From the NCBI GenBank assembly GCA_964536805.1, contig CAZHYQ010000008.1, positions 77,712 to 141,711 on the forward strand: a stretch of DNA of 64,000 bases. Reading direction: 5' to 3'. The notes beneath the pieces were generated by a model, which saw only the letters and a list, made by a program, of their open reading frames with translations, made no database searches and was not told the DNA's origin. This document shows, one piece after another, positions 45,182-53,399 of the stretch. Every line of letters starts with the position of its first letter. The stretch's first letter is position 1. The position numbers and the translations under genes were made by a program. This DNA is from Longilinea sp964536805. Lineage in GTDB: Bacteria > Chloroflexota > Anaerolineae > Anaerolineales > Anaerolineaceae.

Positions 45182-46176
45182 GGGTCTGGATCGATGCTTC
45201 TGGGCACGCGGTGAATGGATTGTTTGAGATTATCACGTACAGCCGCATCGATCGCAACGCCGCCGGCCTGCATGCCCAGCAATACCGCCCCCATCACAGG
45301 CGGTTCGTGCGCGCGGATGAACTTTGCGCCGGGAGCAAGGGCATGGACCTTCTTCTTCATTTCTTCGGTCAGCAGCGGGCTGCCGTCGAAGGTGCTGCCG
45401 ATCTGAACAAGGTCAAAATCCAACTCCTCAAAGTTCAACTGCCGGATCACGGTAGTTGCCAGTTCGCCCAGCTCCCTGCCGGCCCAACGCACCAAATCCA
45501 GCGCCACGGCATCGCCTTCGGCGGCAACCTGAAAAACCAATGGCGCGTCAGCGGCTCCAATTTCGATCCGCTGGCAGATGACATCCTGCAGCAGTTCCGC
45601 CAGATCCTTCACACCGGTTTTCTTAATGAAAGCAGTTGAAATGGCCGTGGCAGGTCCGCGTCCGGTCCACTCATATGCCATGGCGCGCATGGCCATGAAC
45701 ATCAATTCGCTTGCCCCGGCAAATTCGCCGCAGTCCAGCCCGCCGCCGGTGATGCGCCCGAAATGCGTGCGCGTGGCATCCCAGCCGCGGCAATTGCAGC
45801 CCGTGCCGGAAACAACCGCCACGCCCCAGCCGCGCGGCGAGCCCGCCAGCAGCCCCAGTTCGGTATCATTCACCAGGTCGATGGCACCGCGCAAGTTGAG
45901 CGATCGGAGCACTTCCAGCATCGGTTCATATTCGACCGGCCAATCATATCCGGCGATGCCAAAGCCGGCGCCGCCAATCTGCGCCGGAGTAATAGCGGCA
46001 GCCGCCAGCGCCTGGTTGACCGCCTGATGCAGGTTCGATTTGAACCCGTCATAACCGACCGTCTCGTGGTTGCCCGGACCGCTCTCGCCGAAGCCGAGCG
46101 CCTGCCCCTGCCGGTCAGCGACAATCACGCGGGTCTTCGTGCCTCCAAGATCAGCACCCAGGTAATAATCAGACAT
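45178..46176 (-). CDS. BadF/BadG-type N-acetylglucosamine kinase-like protein
   Basis: 332 residues, ASKHA fold. It shows YLGADLGGTKTRVIVADRQG (PHOSPHATE-1), ESGPGNHETVGYDG (sugar side), VVSGTGCNCRGWD (PHOSPHATE-2) and GGGLDCGEFAGASELMFMAM where the family normally has GDEGSGYxx. That last segment lacks the typical GDEGS sequence, so the specificity or oligomer state may differ from the kinase at 20268. Between GH4 and ChbG genes it probably phosphorylates an amino sugar released by the locus. It follows the GH4 gene by 18 bases. Confidence 0.85.
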   Translation of the reverse strand: MSDYYLGADLGGTKTRVIVADRQGQALGFGESGPGNHETVGYDGFKSNLHQAVNQALAAAAITPAQIGGAGFGIAGYDWPVEYEPMLEVLRSLNLRGAIDLVNDTELGLLAGSPRGWGVAVVSGTGCNCRGWDATRTHFGRITGGGLDCGEFAGASELMFMAMRAMAYEWTGRGPATAISTAFIKKTGVKDLAELLQDVICQRIEIGAADAPLVFQVAAEGDAVALDLVRWAGRELGELATTVIRQLNFEELDFDLVQIGSTFDGSPLLTEEMKKKVHALAPGAKFIRAHEPPVMGAVLLGMQAGGVAIDAAVRDNLKQSIHRVPRSIDPDP

Positions 46177-46194
46177 TGCGCCTCATCTCAAGCA

Positions 46195-47490
46195 TCAATC
46201 CTTCCAAAATTGGGGCAAATACGGCCGGTTTGTCATCAGCAGATCATCGATCAACTTATCAATTTGATCTGCGTCCGGACCAAGCGGGTGCGACAAAATC
46301 GCCTGATATAAAAGATCGCGATCCCCGCTGACCGCCGCCTGGGCTGTCAGGATCTCATACGATTTTACCTGCGCGATCAGGCCAAAACAGGTCTCCGGCA
46401 GTGGCTCAGCCGGGATAGGGTGGGCACCTTTGCGATCCACCCGGCAGGGCAACTCAAGCACCCAATCTTCTGGCCAACCTTTGACCGCACCGTCATGGCG
46501 CGCATTGACCACATGCGTTTCACCCAGGTCATTATAGTGGGCATTGAGCAGTTGGGTGGCCACGGTCGAGTAGTAGGCGCCGCCGCGTTTCATCAGGTCG
46601 GCCGGGGGTTCAGCCAGGGCCGGATCGGCATATTCGCGCAGCAAATCCCGCTCCACTTCCATCACCACCTCGGCGCGCGACGGCGGCCATTTCTTTTGTT
46701 CATCCAGTTTATGCCGGGTGCCGTAGAAATATTGCAGGTAATAATTGGGAATCATTCGCAGAGTTTCAATTAATTTTACAGGGTATTCCGGCTCTGGCGA
46801 CTCGCGCAGTTCAGCCAGATAGGTCCGCATTACTTCATCCCACATTTCCTCGCCATCCACTTTGAATCCGCGGTGCCAGGACAAATGGTTTAATCCGAGT
46901 GTATTCAATTCGCACCGGTCAGGGTCAATTTTTATTCCCAGGCTCTTTTCCAGGCCTTCCACCAGCGACATCTTGGTGGTGATGGCCACGTTGCACACCC
47001 CCACGGCAGGCACTTCCGGCGCGTACATGCTGAGTGCCTGCGTCACCAGGCCGGAAGGGTTGGTAAAGTTCGCCAGCATCGCCCCTGGCGCCACCTCGCG
47101 CATATCCTGCGCCAGCTTGAGCATGACGGGAATCGTCCGCAGTGCTTTTGCCATCCCGCCCATACCCGTCGTTTCCTGGCCGACCAGACCGTGACGCTGG
47201 CCCAGGTATTCATCCTCTCGCCGGGCGGGCATTTGACCAACGCGCAACTGGGTGGTGACATAAGATGCCCCGGCGACCGCCTCGCGCTGGTCGGTGCTCA
47301 ACACGATCCGGAATGGTGCCTGATGCGTGGCTGCGATCCGCTGCGTAAATTCGCCCACTACTTTCAGCCGGGCTGCGTCGATATCCATTAACCACAATTC
47401 GGTCAGCGGAAAGGTCTTTGCCCGCGCGAGGAATCCCATGATCAACTCTGGGGTATAGGTTGATCCGCCGCCAATGACAGTAACTTTCAT
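46195..47490 (-). CDS. Glycoside hydrolase family 4 (6-phospho-glycosidase type)
   Basis: 431 residues from ATG at 47490, preceded by GGGAGG. The NAD-binding N-terminus is MKVTVIGGGSTYTPELIMG, a GH4 signature. GVCNVAITTK (the Cys of the metal site), GLNHLSWHRGF (metal-binding His) and ANFTNPSGLVTQAL are also conserved. GH4 enzymes open glycosidic bonds by a redox elimination using NAD and Mn and usually act on sugar-6-phosphates. The neighbours ChbG, an amino-sugar kinase and a sugar permease remnant suggest a chitobiose- or beta-glucoside-like substrate. Confidence 0.92.
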   Translation of the reverse strand: MKVTVIGGGSTYTPELIMGFLARAKTFPLTELWLMDIDAARLKVVGEFTQRIAATHQAPFRIVLSTDQREAVAGASYVTTQLRVGQMPARREDEYLGQRHGLVGQETTGMGGMAKALRTIPVMLKLAQDMREVAPGAMLANFTNPSGLVTQALSMYAPEVPAVGVCNVAITTKMSLVEGLEKSLGIKIDPDRCELNTLGLNHLSWHRGFKVDGEEMWDEVMRTYLAELRESPEPEYPVKLIETLRMIPNYYLQYFYGTRHKLDEQKKWPPSRAEVVMEVERDLLREYADPALAEPPADLMKRGGAYYSTVATQLLNAHYNDLGETHVVNARHDGAVKGWPEDWVLELPCRVDRKGAHPIPAEPLPETCFGLIAQVKSYEILTAQAAVSGDRDLLYQAILSHPLGPDADQIDKLIDDLLMTNRPYLPQFWKD

Positions 47491-47506
47491 TGCATCCTCC
47501 CAAAAA

Positions 47507-48150
47507 TTACTTTTCCACACCAGTAATCACAATTCCCTGCATAAAGAAACGCTGTGCCGCCAGGAAGATATTCAACGGCACGATCAAAGCCATCAAAGCG
47601 GTTGCCAGGATGAGATGCGGGTTGGTCGCATGGATGCCGTTGAACCGCACCATGACACCTGCGATCGGTTGGAGTTCAGGTTTTGTCGATAGATTGATCA
47701 AAGAACCCTCATAATTATTCCACGAAATCACGATGTCGAACACGCTGACCGCCACCAAAACTGGAGACGATTGCGACAAAATGATTGACCAAAAATGTGG
47801 AACGAACTGGCACCATCCATCATGGCAGCTTCGTCCATCTCGCGCGGAATGGTCATAAAGAACTGGCGCAGCAGGAATACATCATAGGCATTGGCAAAAA
47901 AGGCGGGAATGATCAACGACAAATAGGTACCCACCCAGACCACTTTCAGGAAGAAGGTGTTGGGTGGAATGGTGGTGACTGCTGAGGGTAAAAATACTGC
48001 GGCAATCATCAGTGTAAAGAGCAGATTTCGATTGGGGGAACGAAAACGCGCAAAGCCGTAAGCAACGATGGTACACGATACCAACATCCAAATTTTAGTG
48101 GTAATGACCAATAAGAGCGTGTTGCCAAACAGGCGTGGGAAATCACTCGG
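47507..48150 (-). pseudogene. Carbohydrate ABC permease (MalG-type), 5'-truncated and frameshifted
   Basis: From about 48150 down, NTLLLVITTKIWMLVSCTIVAYGFARFR, then AAVFLPSAVTTIPPNTFFLKVVWVG, and LRQFFMTIPREMDEAAMMDGAS (the conserved EAA loop that contacts the ATPase) are clearly MalG-like. The first 80 or so residues, with the first TM helix, are missing: homology starts right at the stop codon of the lipoprotein gene upstream. At A-run 47791-47795 (T5 on the coding strand) the frame breaks. One extra T restores FHIFWSIILSQSSPVLV, and the second frame continues to SWNNYEGSLINLS and the last helix. No partner permease, ATPase or binding protein is nearby. Confidence 0.85.
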
Positions 48151-48937
48151 CTTGCGGCCACTGGATCTTGAGGTATTTGGTGTAGCCGTGCTTTTCCACG
48201 CCGTAAACCCGGCCAAATGACGGCTGATCGCAGCCAGGTTCATCCACGACCGTTGTGGTGGTCTGATACACCCCGATTGGCAAAAAGGTCAGCTTGCCGC
48301 CCCGGCACACCCAGGTTTCCAGCAGATAAGGTTCCTGTTCGGAATCATCCCCGGCCCGCAGAACCAGGGCCGGCCAGGTAATGGTCACCTCGCTGCCTTT
48401 TCGTTCGGCGGTCACCCAACTAAGGCCGTCATAAAATGGCGACCAGGGCCGTTTGATGGTCAGCGGATCGATGGGTTGCACGGTATGGATATCGCCCTGG
48501 ACGTCCATCCATTCCAGGTTCATCCAGCACGGATTGTTGCCGCCGATCGCCTGCACTTCGATGTAGCCCGTATCGACGATATACCCGAGAATGTCAAGCC
48601 GGTTGCCTTTCAGCAAGCCGTATTTATACAGGTAGGCCTTAGACGGCCCGTAAAAGCAGCTGACATGCTCCTGGTTGACAACGCCGCGCAGCACCACGTA
48701 GGTCGGGATGGGCGTGATGGTTGCAGTTGCGCTGGGCAAGGCGGTTGGTGTGGCGCTTGGAAGGGCTGTTTGGGTTGGCGTGGGCAACGGGGTTTCTGAA
48801 GGAGTGATTGTTGCGGTGACAGTGATTGTCTGGGTCACAGATGGCATAATGACCGTTTGGCTGGGAGCAACCTGGGAACAGGCTGCCAGCCCAAGCAGCA
48901 GCCATAACCCCGGACCCAACCAGAAACGTTTCATCAT
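48143..48937 (-). CDS. Lipoprotein with Ser/Thr/Pro linker and conserved beta domain
   Basis: 264 residues from the ATG at 48937; a longer frame begins only with TTG. The signal peptide ends in the lipobox GLAAC. A Thr/Pro/Ala-rich linker of low complexity (about 30-75) leads to a domain of about 190 residues that starts LRGVVNQEHVSCFYGPSKAYLYKYGLLKG and is paralogous to the gene upstream. Its opening resembles an SH3-like fold (CxYGPxxxYL). The end has TWVCRGGKLTFLPIGVYQTT and GVEKHGYTKYLKIQWP. Its stop codon is next to the truncated permease. Function unknown; probably an exported cell-surface protein. Confidence 0.75.
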   Translation of the reverse strand: MMKRFWLGPGLWLLLGLAACSQVAPSQTVIMPSVTQTITVTATITPSETPLPTPTQTALPSATPTALPSATATITPIPTYVVLRGVVNQEHVSCFYGPSKAYLYKYGLLKGNRLDILGYIVDTGYIEVQAIGGNNPCWMNLEWMDVQGDIHTVQPIDPLTIKRPWSPFYDGLSWVTAERKGSEVTITWPALVLRAGDDSEQEPYLLETWVCRGGKLTFLPIGVYQTTTTVVDEPGCDQPSFGRVYGVEKHGYTKYLKIQWPQAE

Positions 48938-48954
48938 CAAATGTTGCCTCGTCT

Positions 48955-49755
48955 TTAGGGCCAATTGATCTGCACCGGTTCGGAAAAGCCGTGTTTTTCC
49001 ACCGTGCGAATTTGCCCGCTGGAGGGTCCGCTACAGCCGGAGTCATCCTGAACAGTGTAGCTGGTTGTGTATTGGTCCGGGAAGGAAACGGTCCACCACA
49101 GGTAAGCGCCGTTCTGGCAAACCCAGGCTTCAATGAGATAACCCCGATCTTTGTCCTCGGTCATCACCATGCGCTCCCAGCTGATAGTCACCTGGTTGCC
49201 GTCCCGCGCGGCGCTGACGTTGTGCGGCGGGCCATACTGGTTGGAGCCGACCTTCATCAGGTCCGGTTCGGTGTAATAAATGCGCGAGATATCGCCGGTA
49301 ATATCCAAAACCGAAGGCGCCGCCCAGCAGGCGTAGGCTAATTTGTCAAACTTGATCCACAGCCAGGCGCTGTATTTGAAGCGCCCCCAAACCACCCCTT
49401 TGTCGCCGGGGAAAAGATCGGCAGCATGCAAGTAGGCTTTAGACGGTCCATAACGGCAGTGTGCCTGCATGTTTACCACTACATCCGGCAGATCAAAGGT
49501 CGGGGATGGGGTGATGCTGGGTGTGAGGGTGATGGTCGGCGTGCTCGTAATGGTTGGGGTTGCGGTAATGGTTGCGGTAGCGGTAATTGTCGCAGTCAGG
49601 GTTGGGCTGGGCTCAGGGGTACTTGTGAATGTAGCGGTTGAGGGCGGCTGCGAGGGGGTTAAGACCGGTGCAGCTTGCGGCACCGAGCATGCACTGAGGG
49701 AAAGCAGCGGCAGGATGGACAAGCACATCCAGCGCAGGGTCATTTTTATATGCAT
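48955..49755 (-). CDS. Lipoprotein with Ser/Thr/Pro linker and conserved beta domain (paralogue)
   Basis: 266 residues, lipobox LSAC near residue 22. The linker is a run of imperfect ATITATxTI and TPTITSTPTIT-like repeats to about residue 90, likely disordered and a target for O-glycosylation. The beta domain opens VNMQAHCRYGPSKAYLHAADLFPGDKG and ends TVEKHGFSEPVQINWP, paralogous to the gene 17 bases downstream (VSCFYGPSKAYLYKYGLL and GVEKHGYTKYLKIQWP). The two are a tandem duplication. Cysteines in each copy are conserved. No enzyme motif is present. Confidence 0.78.
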   Translation of the reverse strand: MHIKMTLRWMCLSILPLLSLSACSVPQAAPVLTPSQPPSTATFTSTPEPSPTLTATITATATITATPTITSTPTITLTPSITPSPTFDLPDVVVNMQAHCRYGPSKAYLHAADLFPGDKGVVWGRFKYSAWLWIKFDKLAYACWAAPSVLDITGDISRIYYTEPDLMKVGSNQYGPPHNVSAARDGNQVTISWERMVMTEDKDRGYLIEAWVCQNGAYLWWTVSFPDQYTTSYTVQDDSGCSGPSSGQIRTVEKHGFSEPVQINWP

Positions 49756-49824
49756 GGCTGGATTCTAGCACGTATCACTAAGAAAATCCTTTGTCATGGG
49801 AGTGAAAACGTGGGACCGCTTTGC

Positions 49825-50121
49825 TTAAAAGCCAGCCTGGTCATCCAAGTAATCGTCCTCATCCTCGCGATCCTCCCAGTCATCCTGACCATCTTCATCA
49901 AATGCGTCTTGCGTCTCGCCGGGATCACCAAACAACCCTCTCGAGCCGCCTTCCAGCCAATGGTCGAGCAGGAATAGGGTGAACAACCCATTCAGGGATG
50001 ACCTGGAATACTGGTCAGGCGGTCGTAAGGAGTGCGTTTCAGACCTGTTGCGCGAGGCGAAATAGATCATGATTGCAATGATGGCCAATAAGACAAAGGC
50101 AATACACTCCATACATATCAC
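49825..50121 (-). CDS. Small single-TM protein with strongly acidic tail
   Basis: 98 residues. One TM helix (about 6-22: CIAFVLLAIIAIMIYF) is followed by a basic/polar stretch, a short amphipathic LNGLFTLFLLDHW, and a very acidic C-terminus (FDEDGQDDWEDREDEDDYLDD) that might bind Ca or a basic partner. It is 23 bases downstream of the APH-like kinase gene and 69 bases upstream of the tandem lipoproteins. ATG at 50121 or three codons later may be the start. No known family recognised. Confidence 0.6.
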   Translation of the reverse strand: MICMECIAFVLLAIIAIMIYFASRNRSETHSLRPPDQYSRSSLNGLFTLFLLDHWLEGGSRGLFGDPGETQDAFDEDGQDDWEDREDEDDYLDDQAGF

Positions 50122-50144
50122 CTTTTCTTAAAAATGATCATGGA

Positions 50145-51149
50145 TCATTGGATTAACCTGCCAAACTCCTCCACCGGCACAAAATACGGCACATCGTTCT
50201 CAATGTTCTGCTTGCGCCCACGCATAAAATCGATGCACCACGGGTCATCCAGGTTGTCCACGTCCATGCTGCGGTGGATGGCAACGTACAGGTCGATTTC
50301 GCGCAGCTTGAGGAAGTGCGGGATTTGCAGCAGCCATTCGCGCTCGATAGTGTTTTCGAGCGTATACCCTGACAGGAATTCCGCCAGGAATTTGCGGCCA
50401 AACTCGCGGTCAGCCTCGGTGCAATGCAGCGGCAGCACATAAAACAACGCCATGGCGATATCGTAGGCATACCAGCCGTACAGGCAGTCGTCGAAATCGA
50501 ACAGCGTGATCCGGCCCTCCTGCACAAAGAAGTTGCCGCCGTGCGCATCCTGGTGGATCAGGCCATACACATCCGGCGCGGTTGGCAGGGTGTGCAGGTA
50601 TGCCAGCAGTTCATCATACTTTTGGATGACAATTTCCTCGCCTGGCGGCAGGTAACGGGCAGCAAAACCGTCCAGGTCGTCAAAGATTTCCGGACGTTTG
50701 ATGCGCGCATCCGGCACCTGGTAGGTTTTCGCCAGGGCGTTCATTTTGCCCAGCAGCCGTCCCAGCGTTTTGGGCAGACCGCTCTGCCAATCCTCGCGGC
50801 GCGGCGGATGCCCGGGCGCTTTTTCGAAGGCTGCCGCAGAAAAGACCGAACCATCCGCGGCAGGCAGCACTTCCACCAGGTTGCCAGTGGTCGAGGGCTG
50901 CGCACGTGGCACGCTCACGCCGTGATCCGCCAGATAGTTCAGCCAGTCGAGTTCCCCGGTGATCTGTTCCGGCGTGCAGTGCAAGCTGTGCGCAATGCGC
51001 AGGATGCGCGGTACTCCATCAACCTGGATTTCATAAATAAAGTTTTCGAATCCGTCCAGGGTCGCCACGTTCACCGTCTGGCCGCCAAACCGGCGCACGG
51101 CTTCATACAGGATTTCATCATTGAACAGCGCGCGGCTGTGTTTATCCAT
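50145..51149 (-). CDS. APH-family phosphotransferase (homoserine/choline-kinase-like)
   Basis: 334 residues, protein-kinase-like fold. The catalytic loop is LIHQDAHGGNFFV (Asp and Asn of the Brenner motif) and the metal motif is ITLFDFDDCLYGWYAYDIA (first Asp of DFD). The N-lobe contains VATLDGFENFIYEIQVDGVPRILRIAH, the strand with the ATP lysine replaced by Arg in a common way. It phosphorylates a small hydroxyl compound or an antibiotic; substrate not inferable. It is downstream of the DUF5054 gene by 25 bases and upstream of the small acidic protein. Confidence 0.87.
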   Translation of the reverse strand: MDKHSRALFNDEILYEAVRRFGGQTVNVATLDGFENFIYEIQVDGVPRILRIAHSLHCTPEQITGELDWLNYLADHGVSVPRAQPSTTGNLVEVLPAADGSVFSAAAFEKAPGHPPRREDWQSGLPKTLGRLLGKMNALAKTYQVPDARIKRPEIFDDLDGFAARYLPPGEEIVIQKYDELLAYLHTLPTAPDVYGLIHQDAHGGNFFVQEGRITLFDFDDCLYGWYAYDIAMALFYVLPLHCTEADREFGRKFLAEFLSGYTLENTIEREWLLQIPHFLKLREIDLYVAIHRSMDVDNLDDPWCIDFMRGRKQNIENDVPYFVPVEEFGRLIQ

Positions 51150-51174
51150 TCAGCGTCTCCACGGTCTGCGGATG

Positions 51175-53145
51175 CTAATCAACCATGATCAGCTTGAATC
51201 TGAAGCCACAATCATCCTCGAACCACATCGGGAAGTTGGTGCCCCACAGATTGTTATACAGGTTGAAATGCATCCCCTTGGTCAAATCGGGCTGCAGATT
51301 GTTGAAATCCAGCAGTGACGGTTCGCCCGGCGCCACCAGCGGCGCATCCAGCGAGTCAATGCGCAGGCTGTCCGCATAGGTCACACCGCGCCCGACGGCA
51401 TGCAAATGGCGGTTGCCGTTCGCCACCACTTCCAGCGGTGAAATCTGCTCGCCGAGCTTGTCCATATGCCACTCGGCGTTGGCTGGTACAGGCGGGGAGA
51501 AGCCCAGCCACAGTGCTTCCGGCAGGCGGCAGGCTGGTTTGTTAAACCACTGTAGGTCGATCTCAAGCTGCGGTTTATCCTCCGCGAAGGTGTAGGTCAA
51601 ATAAAAATCGCGCGGACAGCCGTAATCGCTGACGGCCTGCAGAGCGCCTTGTAAATGAACCAATATGCGGTTCTCACGCCGGAACATCCCCGCGACCTGC
51701 GGCTGCCAGGTGCGCGAGAGCGGCTGAGCGTTCTCCAAACCCGGCTTGGTGAAGTCCTCGCGGCTCCAGCCGTTGTTTTGTTCTTCCGGGCGGATATACT
51801 GCCGGAAAAAGCGCTCGTAATCCGCCGCAGAAAAAGTCTGGTAAAGCAGAAGCCCCAGCGGATGCGTCTCATCCGCCCATTGTCGGCTGCCTGGTTGGAA
51901 GCCGAGCTGACAGATTGCGCCGGTTTGCCCGTCAATGCCAACCTTAAACAACGGCAGGTCAAATGTTGTATCGTTTACCGGTTCCCATGTTGAAAGCTCC
52001 GGTTGCTGGGGTTGAAGAGCCTTCAACCTTTTGCGGGCTTCATAGCCGCGCTGCGTCCGGCCCAATTCGTCCAATGCAGCCGCGATGTATCCACGCTGCT
52101 CCGCCCAGGATGCTTCAAATGCGCGGAAATTTTCATTCCCACGCGCCGCCGTAAACTTCTCCGCAGAATAAGCTTCGTGATCGCCCAGGAATGTCTTTTC
52201 ATCCATGCCCCAGGTGTGCTCTGGGATCATCAACAGTTTTCGCTGAAAAGCATCGAATCGTTGGTCCGACTTCAGTGCTGGAGAATCAATCAGCCAGGCT
52301 TTACGCATGCGCAGCAGCTCGCGGAATTGTGCCACCTTGAGCGGATCGCTGCCCACGCCGTGAATCCAGCTGTCGCCGATCTCCTGCGCCACCACGGGCA
52401 GTCCGGATCGAACCGGCTGCAGTTCCCTGGCAAAATCATTCAGGGTCGAAGCCTCCACCTGGGCGTTAGGAAATTCATTTCGCAGGTGATCAAAAATACC
52501 GTCCACTTCCTGCTCGTTTTGCGGTCCGAGGTTGTCGATGGAGTGGCCGAATGCCAGCGCGGTTTTTCCACTCGGCAAAACGAACGCGCTTCCGTAGCCG
52601 CTTTCGTACATCACCACCACTTCCGCGCCGGATGGATCCTGCCAGCGGAAGAGCGGCGGTACCTTGGGTACAGCTGAACCCGGGTTGACACCGATATGCA
52701 GGAATTGCACGCCGCCTTCAGCCAGCAGCGGCACAATGCCGCGCGTGTGACCGGGCACGTCGGTGAACTTGGCGGCAATGGTCTGTTTGCCAAAGCGCTG
52801 GTCGAGGCGCTGCGAAAGCGACAGGCCAACCCGGAAAAGGTCGGCGTCCATTAATTCGCTGTGGGTGGTGAAGGGCAGCGCGTGCCAGGCAATCTCGCCG
52901 GCAGCAATGGCATTTTCCATCGCACGCCGCCCGGCGCCGTCCGCCTTTTCAAGGTATTCATAAATCAGCCAGGAACCGGTCGTCCAGATGAAGCGTTTCG
53001 CTTTGCCCTGTTCGCGCATGCGGCGAGCCAGCGCCAGCGCAGCCGGGATGTAGCCGGAGAAGTACTGCTGCGTCACGATGGCGGCATAATTGGTGAAGCC
53101 GACGTCCAGGTGGGTTTTAAAGATAAGGTGGATTTTGAGCGGCAT
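51175..53145 (-). CDS. DUF5054 protein, GH38 alpha-mannosidase-like
   Basis: 656 residues. The start LKIHLIFKTHLDVGFTNYAA is a GH38-type start (HxD) with metal-binding His and Asp, followed by FIWTTGSWLIYEYLEKADG and GEIAWHALPFTTHSELMDADLF. That start, AKFTDVPGHTRGIVPLLAEGGV and WMDEKTFLGDHEAY-like stretches fit DUF5054, which shares its N-terminal (beta/alpha)7 domain with alpha-mannosidases. The C-terminal 250 residues are a beta-sandwich region typical of GH38 partners. No signal peptide, so the enzyme is cytoplasmic. It probably cleaves imported sugar conjugates. Convergent gene neighbours form two units: this one with APH on the minus strand, and the sugar symporter divergent on the plus strand. 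Confidence 0.85.
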   Translation of the reverse strand: MPLKIHLIFKTHLDVGFTNYAAIVTQQYFSGYIPAALALARRMREQGKAKRFIWTTGSWLIYEYLEKADGAGRRAMENAIAAGEIAWHALPFTTHSELMDADLFRVGLSLSQRLDQRFGKQTIAAKFTDVPGHTRGIVPLLAEGGVQFLHIGVNPGSAVPKVPPLFRWQDPSGAEVVVMYESGYGSAFVLPSGKTALAFGHSIDNLGPQNEQEVDGIFDHLRNEFPNAQVEASTLNDFARELQPVRSGLPVVAQEIGDSWIHGVGSDPLKVAQFRELLRMRKAWLIDSPALKSDQRFDAFQRKLLMIPEHTWGMDEKTFLGDHEAYSAEKFTAARGNENFRAFEASWAEQRGYIAAALDELGRTQRGYEARKRLKALQPQQPELSTWEPVNDTTFDLPLFKVGIDGQTGAICQLGFQPGSRQWADETHPLGLLLYQTFSAADYERFFRQYIRPEEQNNGWSREDFTKPGLENAQPLSRTWQPQVAGMFRRENRILVHLQGALQAVSDYGCPRDFYLTYTFAEDKPQLEIDLQWFNKPACRLPEALWLGFSPPVPANAEWHMDKLGEQISPLEVVANGNRHLHAVGRGVTYADSLRIDSLDAPLVAPGEPSLLDFNNLQPDLTKGMHFNLYNNLWGTNFPMWFEDDCGFRFKLIMVD

Positions 53146-53310
53146 GCAGTCTCCTTGGGCTGAAAATTATTCTTTAGGCTGGTTCCATTCCACCTCTCTC
53201 CGCGGGATCATAAGGTTAAAATCCAGCATTCAACTTTTCGCGTTTCCGGTCTTGGGAGAAAGAGAAGATAACGGAAGAAGGTTGGCTTAAATTATAGCCC
53301 GGATGGCCTC

Positions 53311-53344
53311 TTGGGAAATCATTTATCCCAATCAACACTATAAT
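53311..53344 (+). promoter_or_regulatory. Candidate -10 box and palindromic site upstream of the sugar symporter
   Basis: TTGGGA-N9-TCCCAA (53311-53331) is a perfect 6-base inverted repeat, followed by an exact TATAAT at 53339-53344, 55 bases before the symporter ATG. No good -35 lies 17 bases upstream of the -10, so an activator or operator at the palindrome is plausible. Confidence 0.4.
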
Positions 53345-53399
53345 CATATTGTCCCCAATGAATTGAACCTAGGATTAATCCGCTCCGAGGAGCATCCGA

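Noticed and set aside
48151..48243. N-terminal extension of the permease frame
   Set aside because: It overlaps the lipoprotein gene in another frame and has no TM or permease similarity; the permease is truncated at about 48150.
48709..48800. Tandem-repeat-like DNA, possible CRISPR or VNTR
   Set aside because: It encodes the Thr/Pro/Ala linker of a lipoprotein; units are irregular and there are no spacers.
49500..49640. Short repeats of GTAATGGTTGxGGT-type DNA, possible minisatellite
   Set aside because: It is the low-complexity Ser/Thr/Pro linker coding region of the second lipoprotein; codon periodicity explains the repeats.
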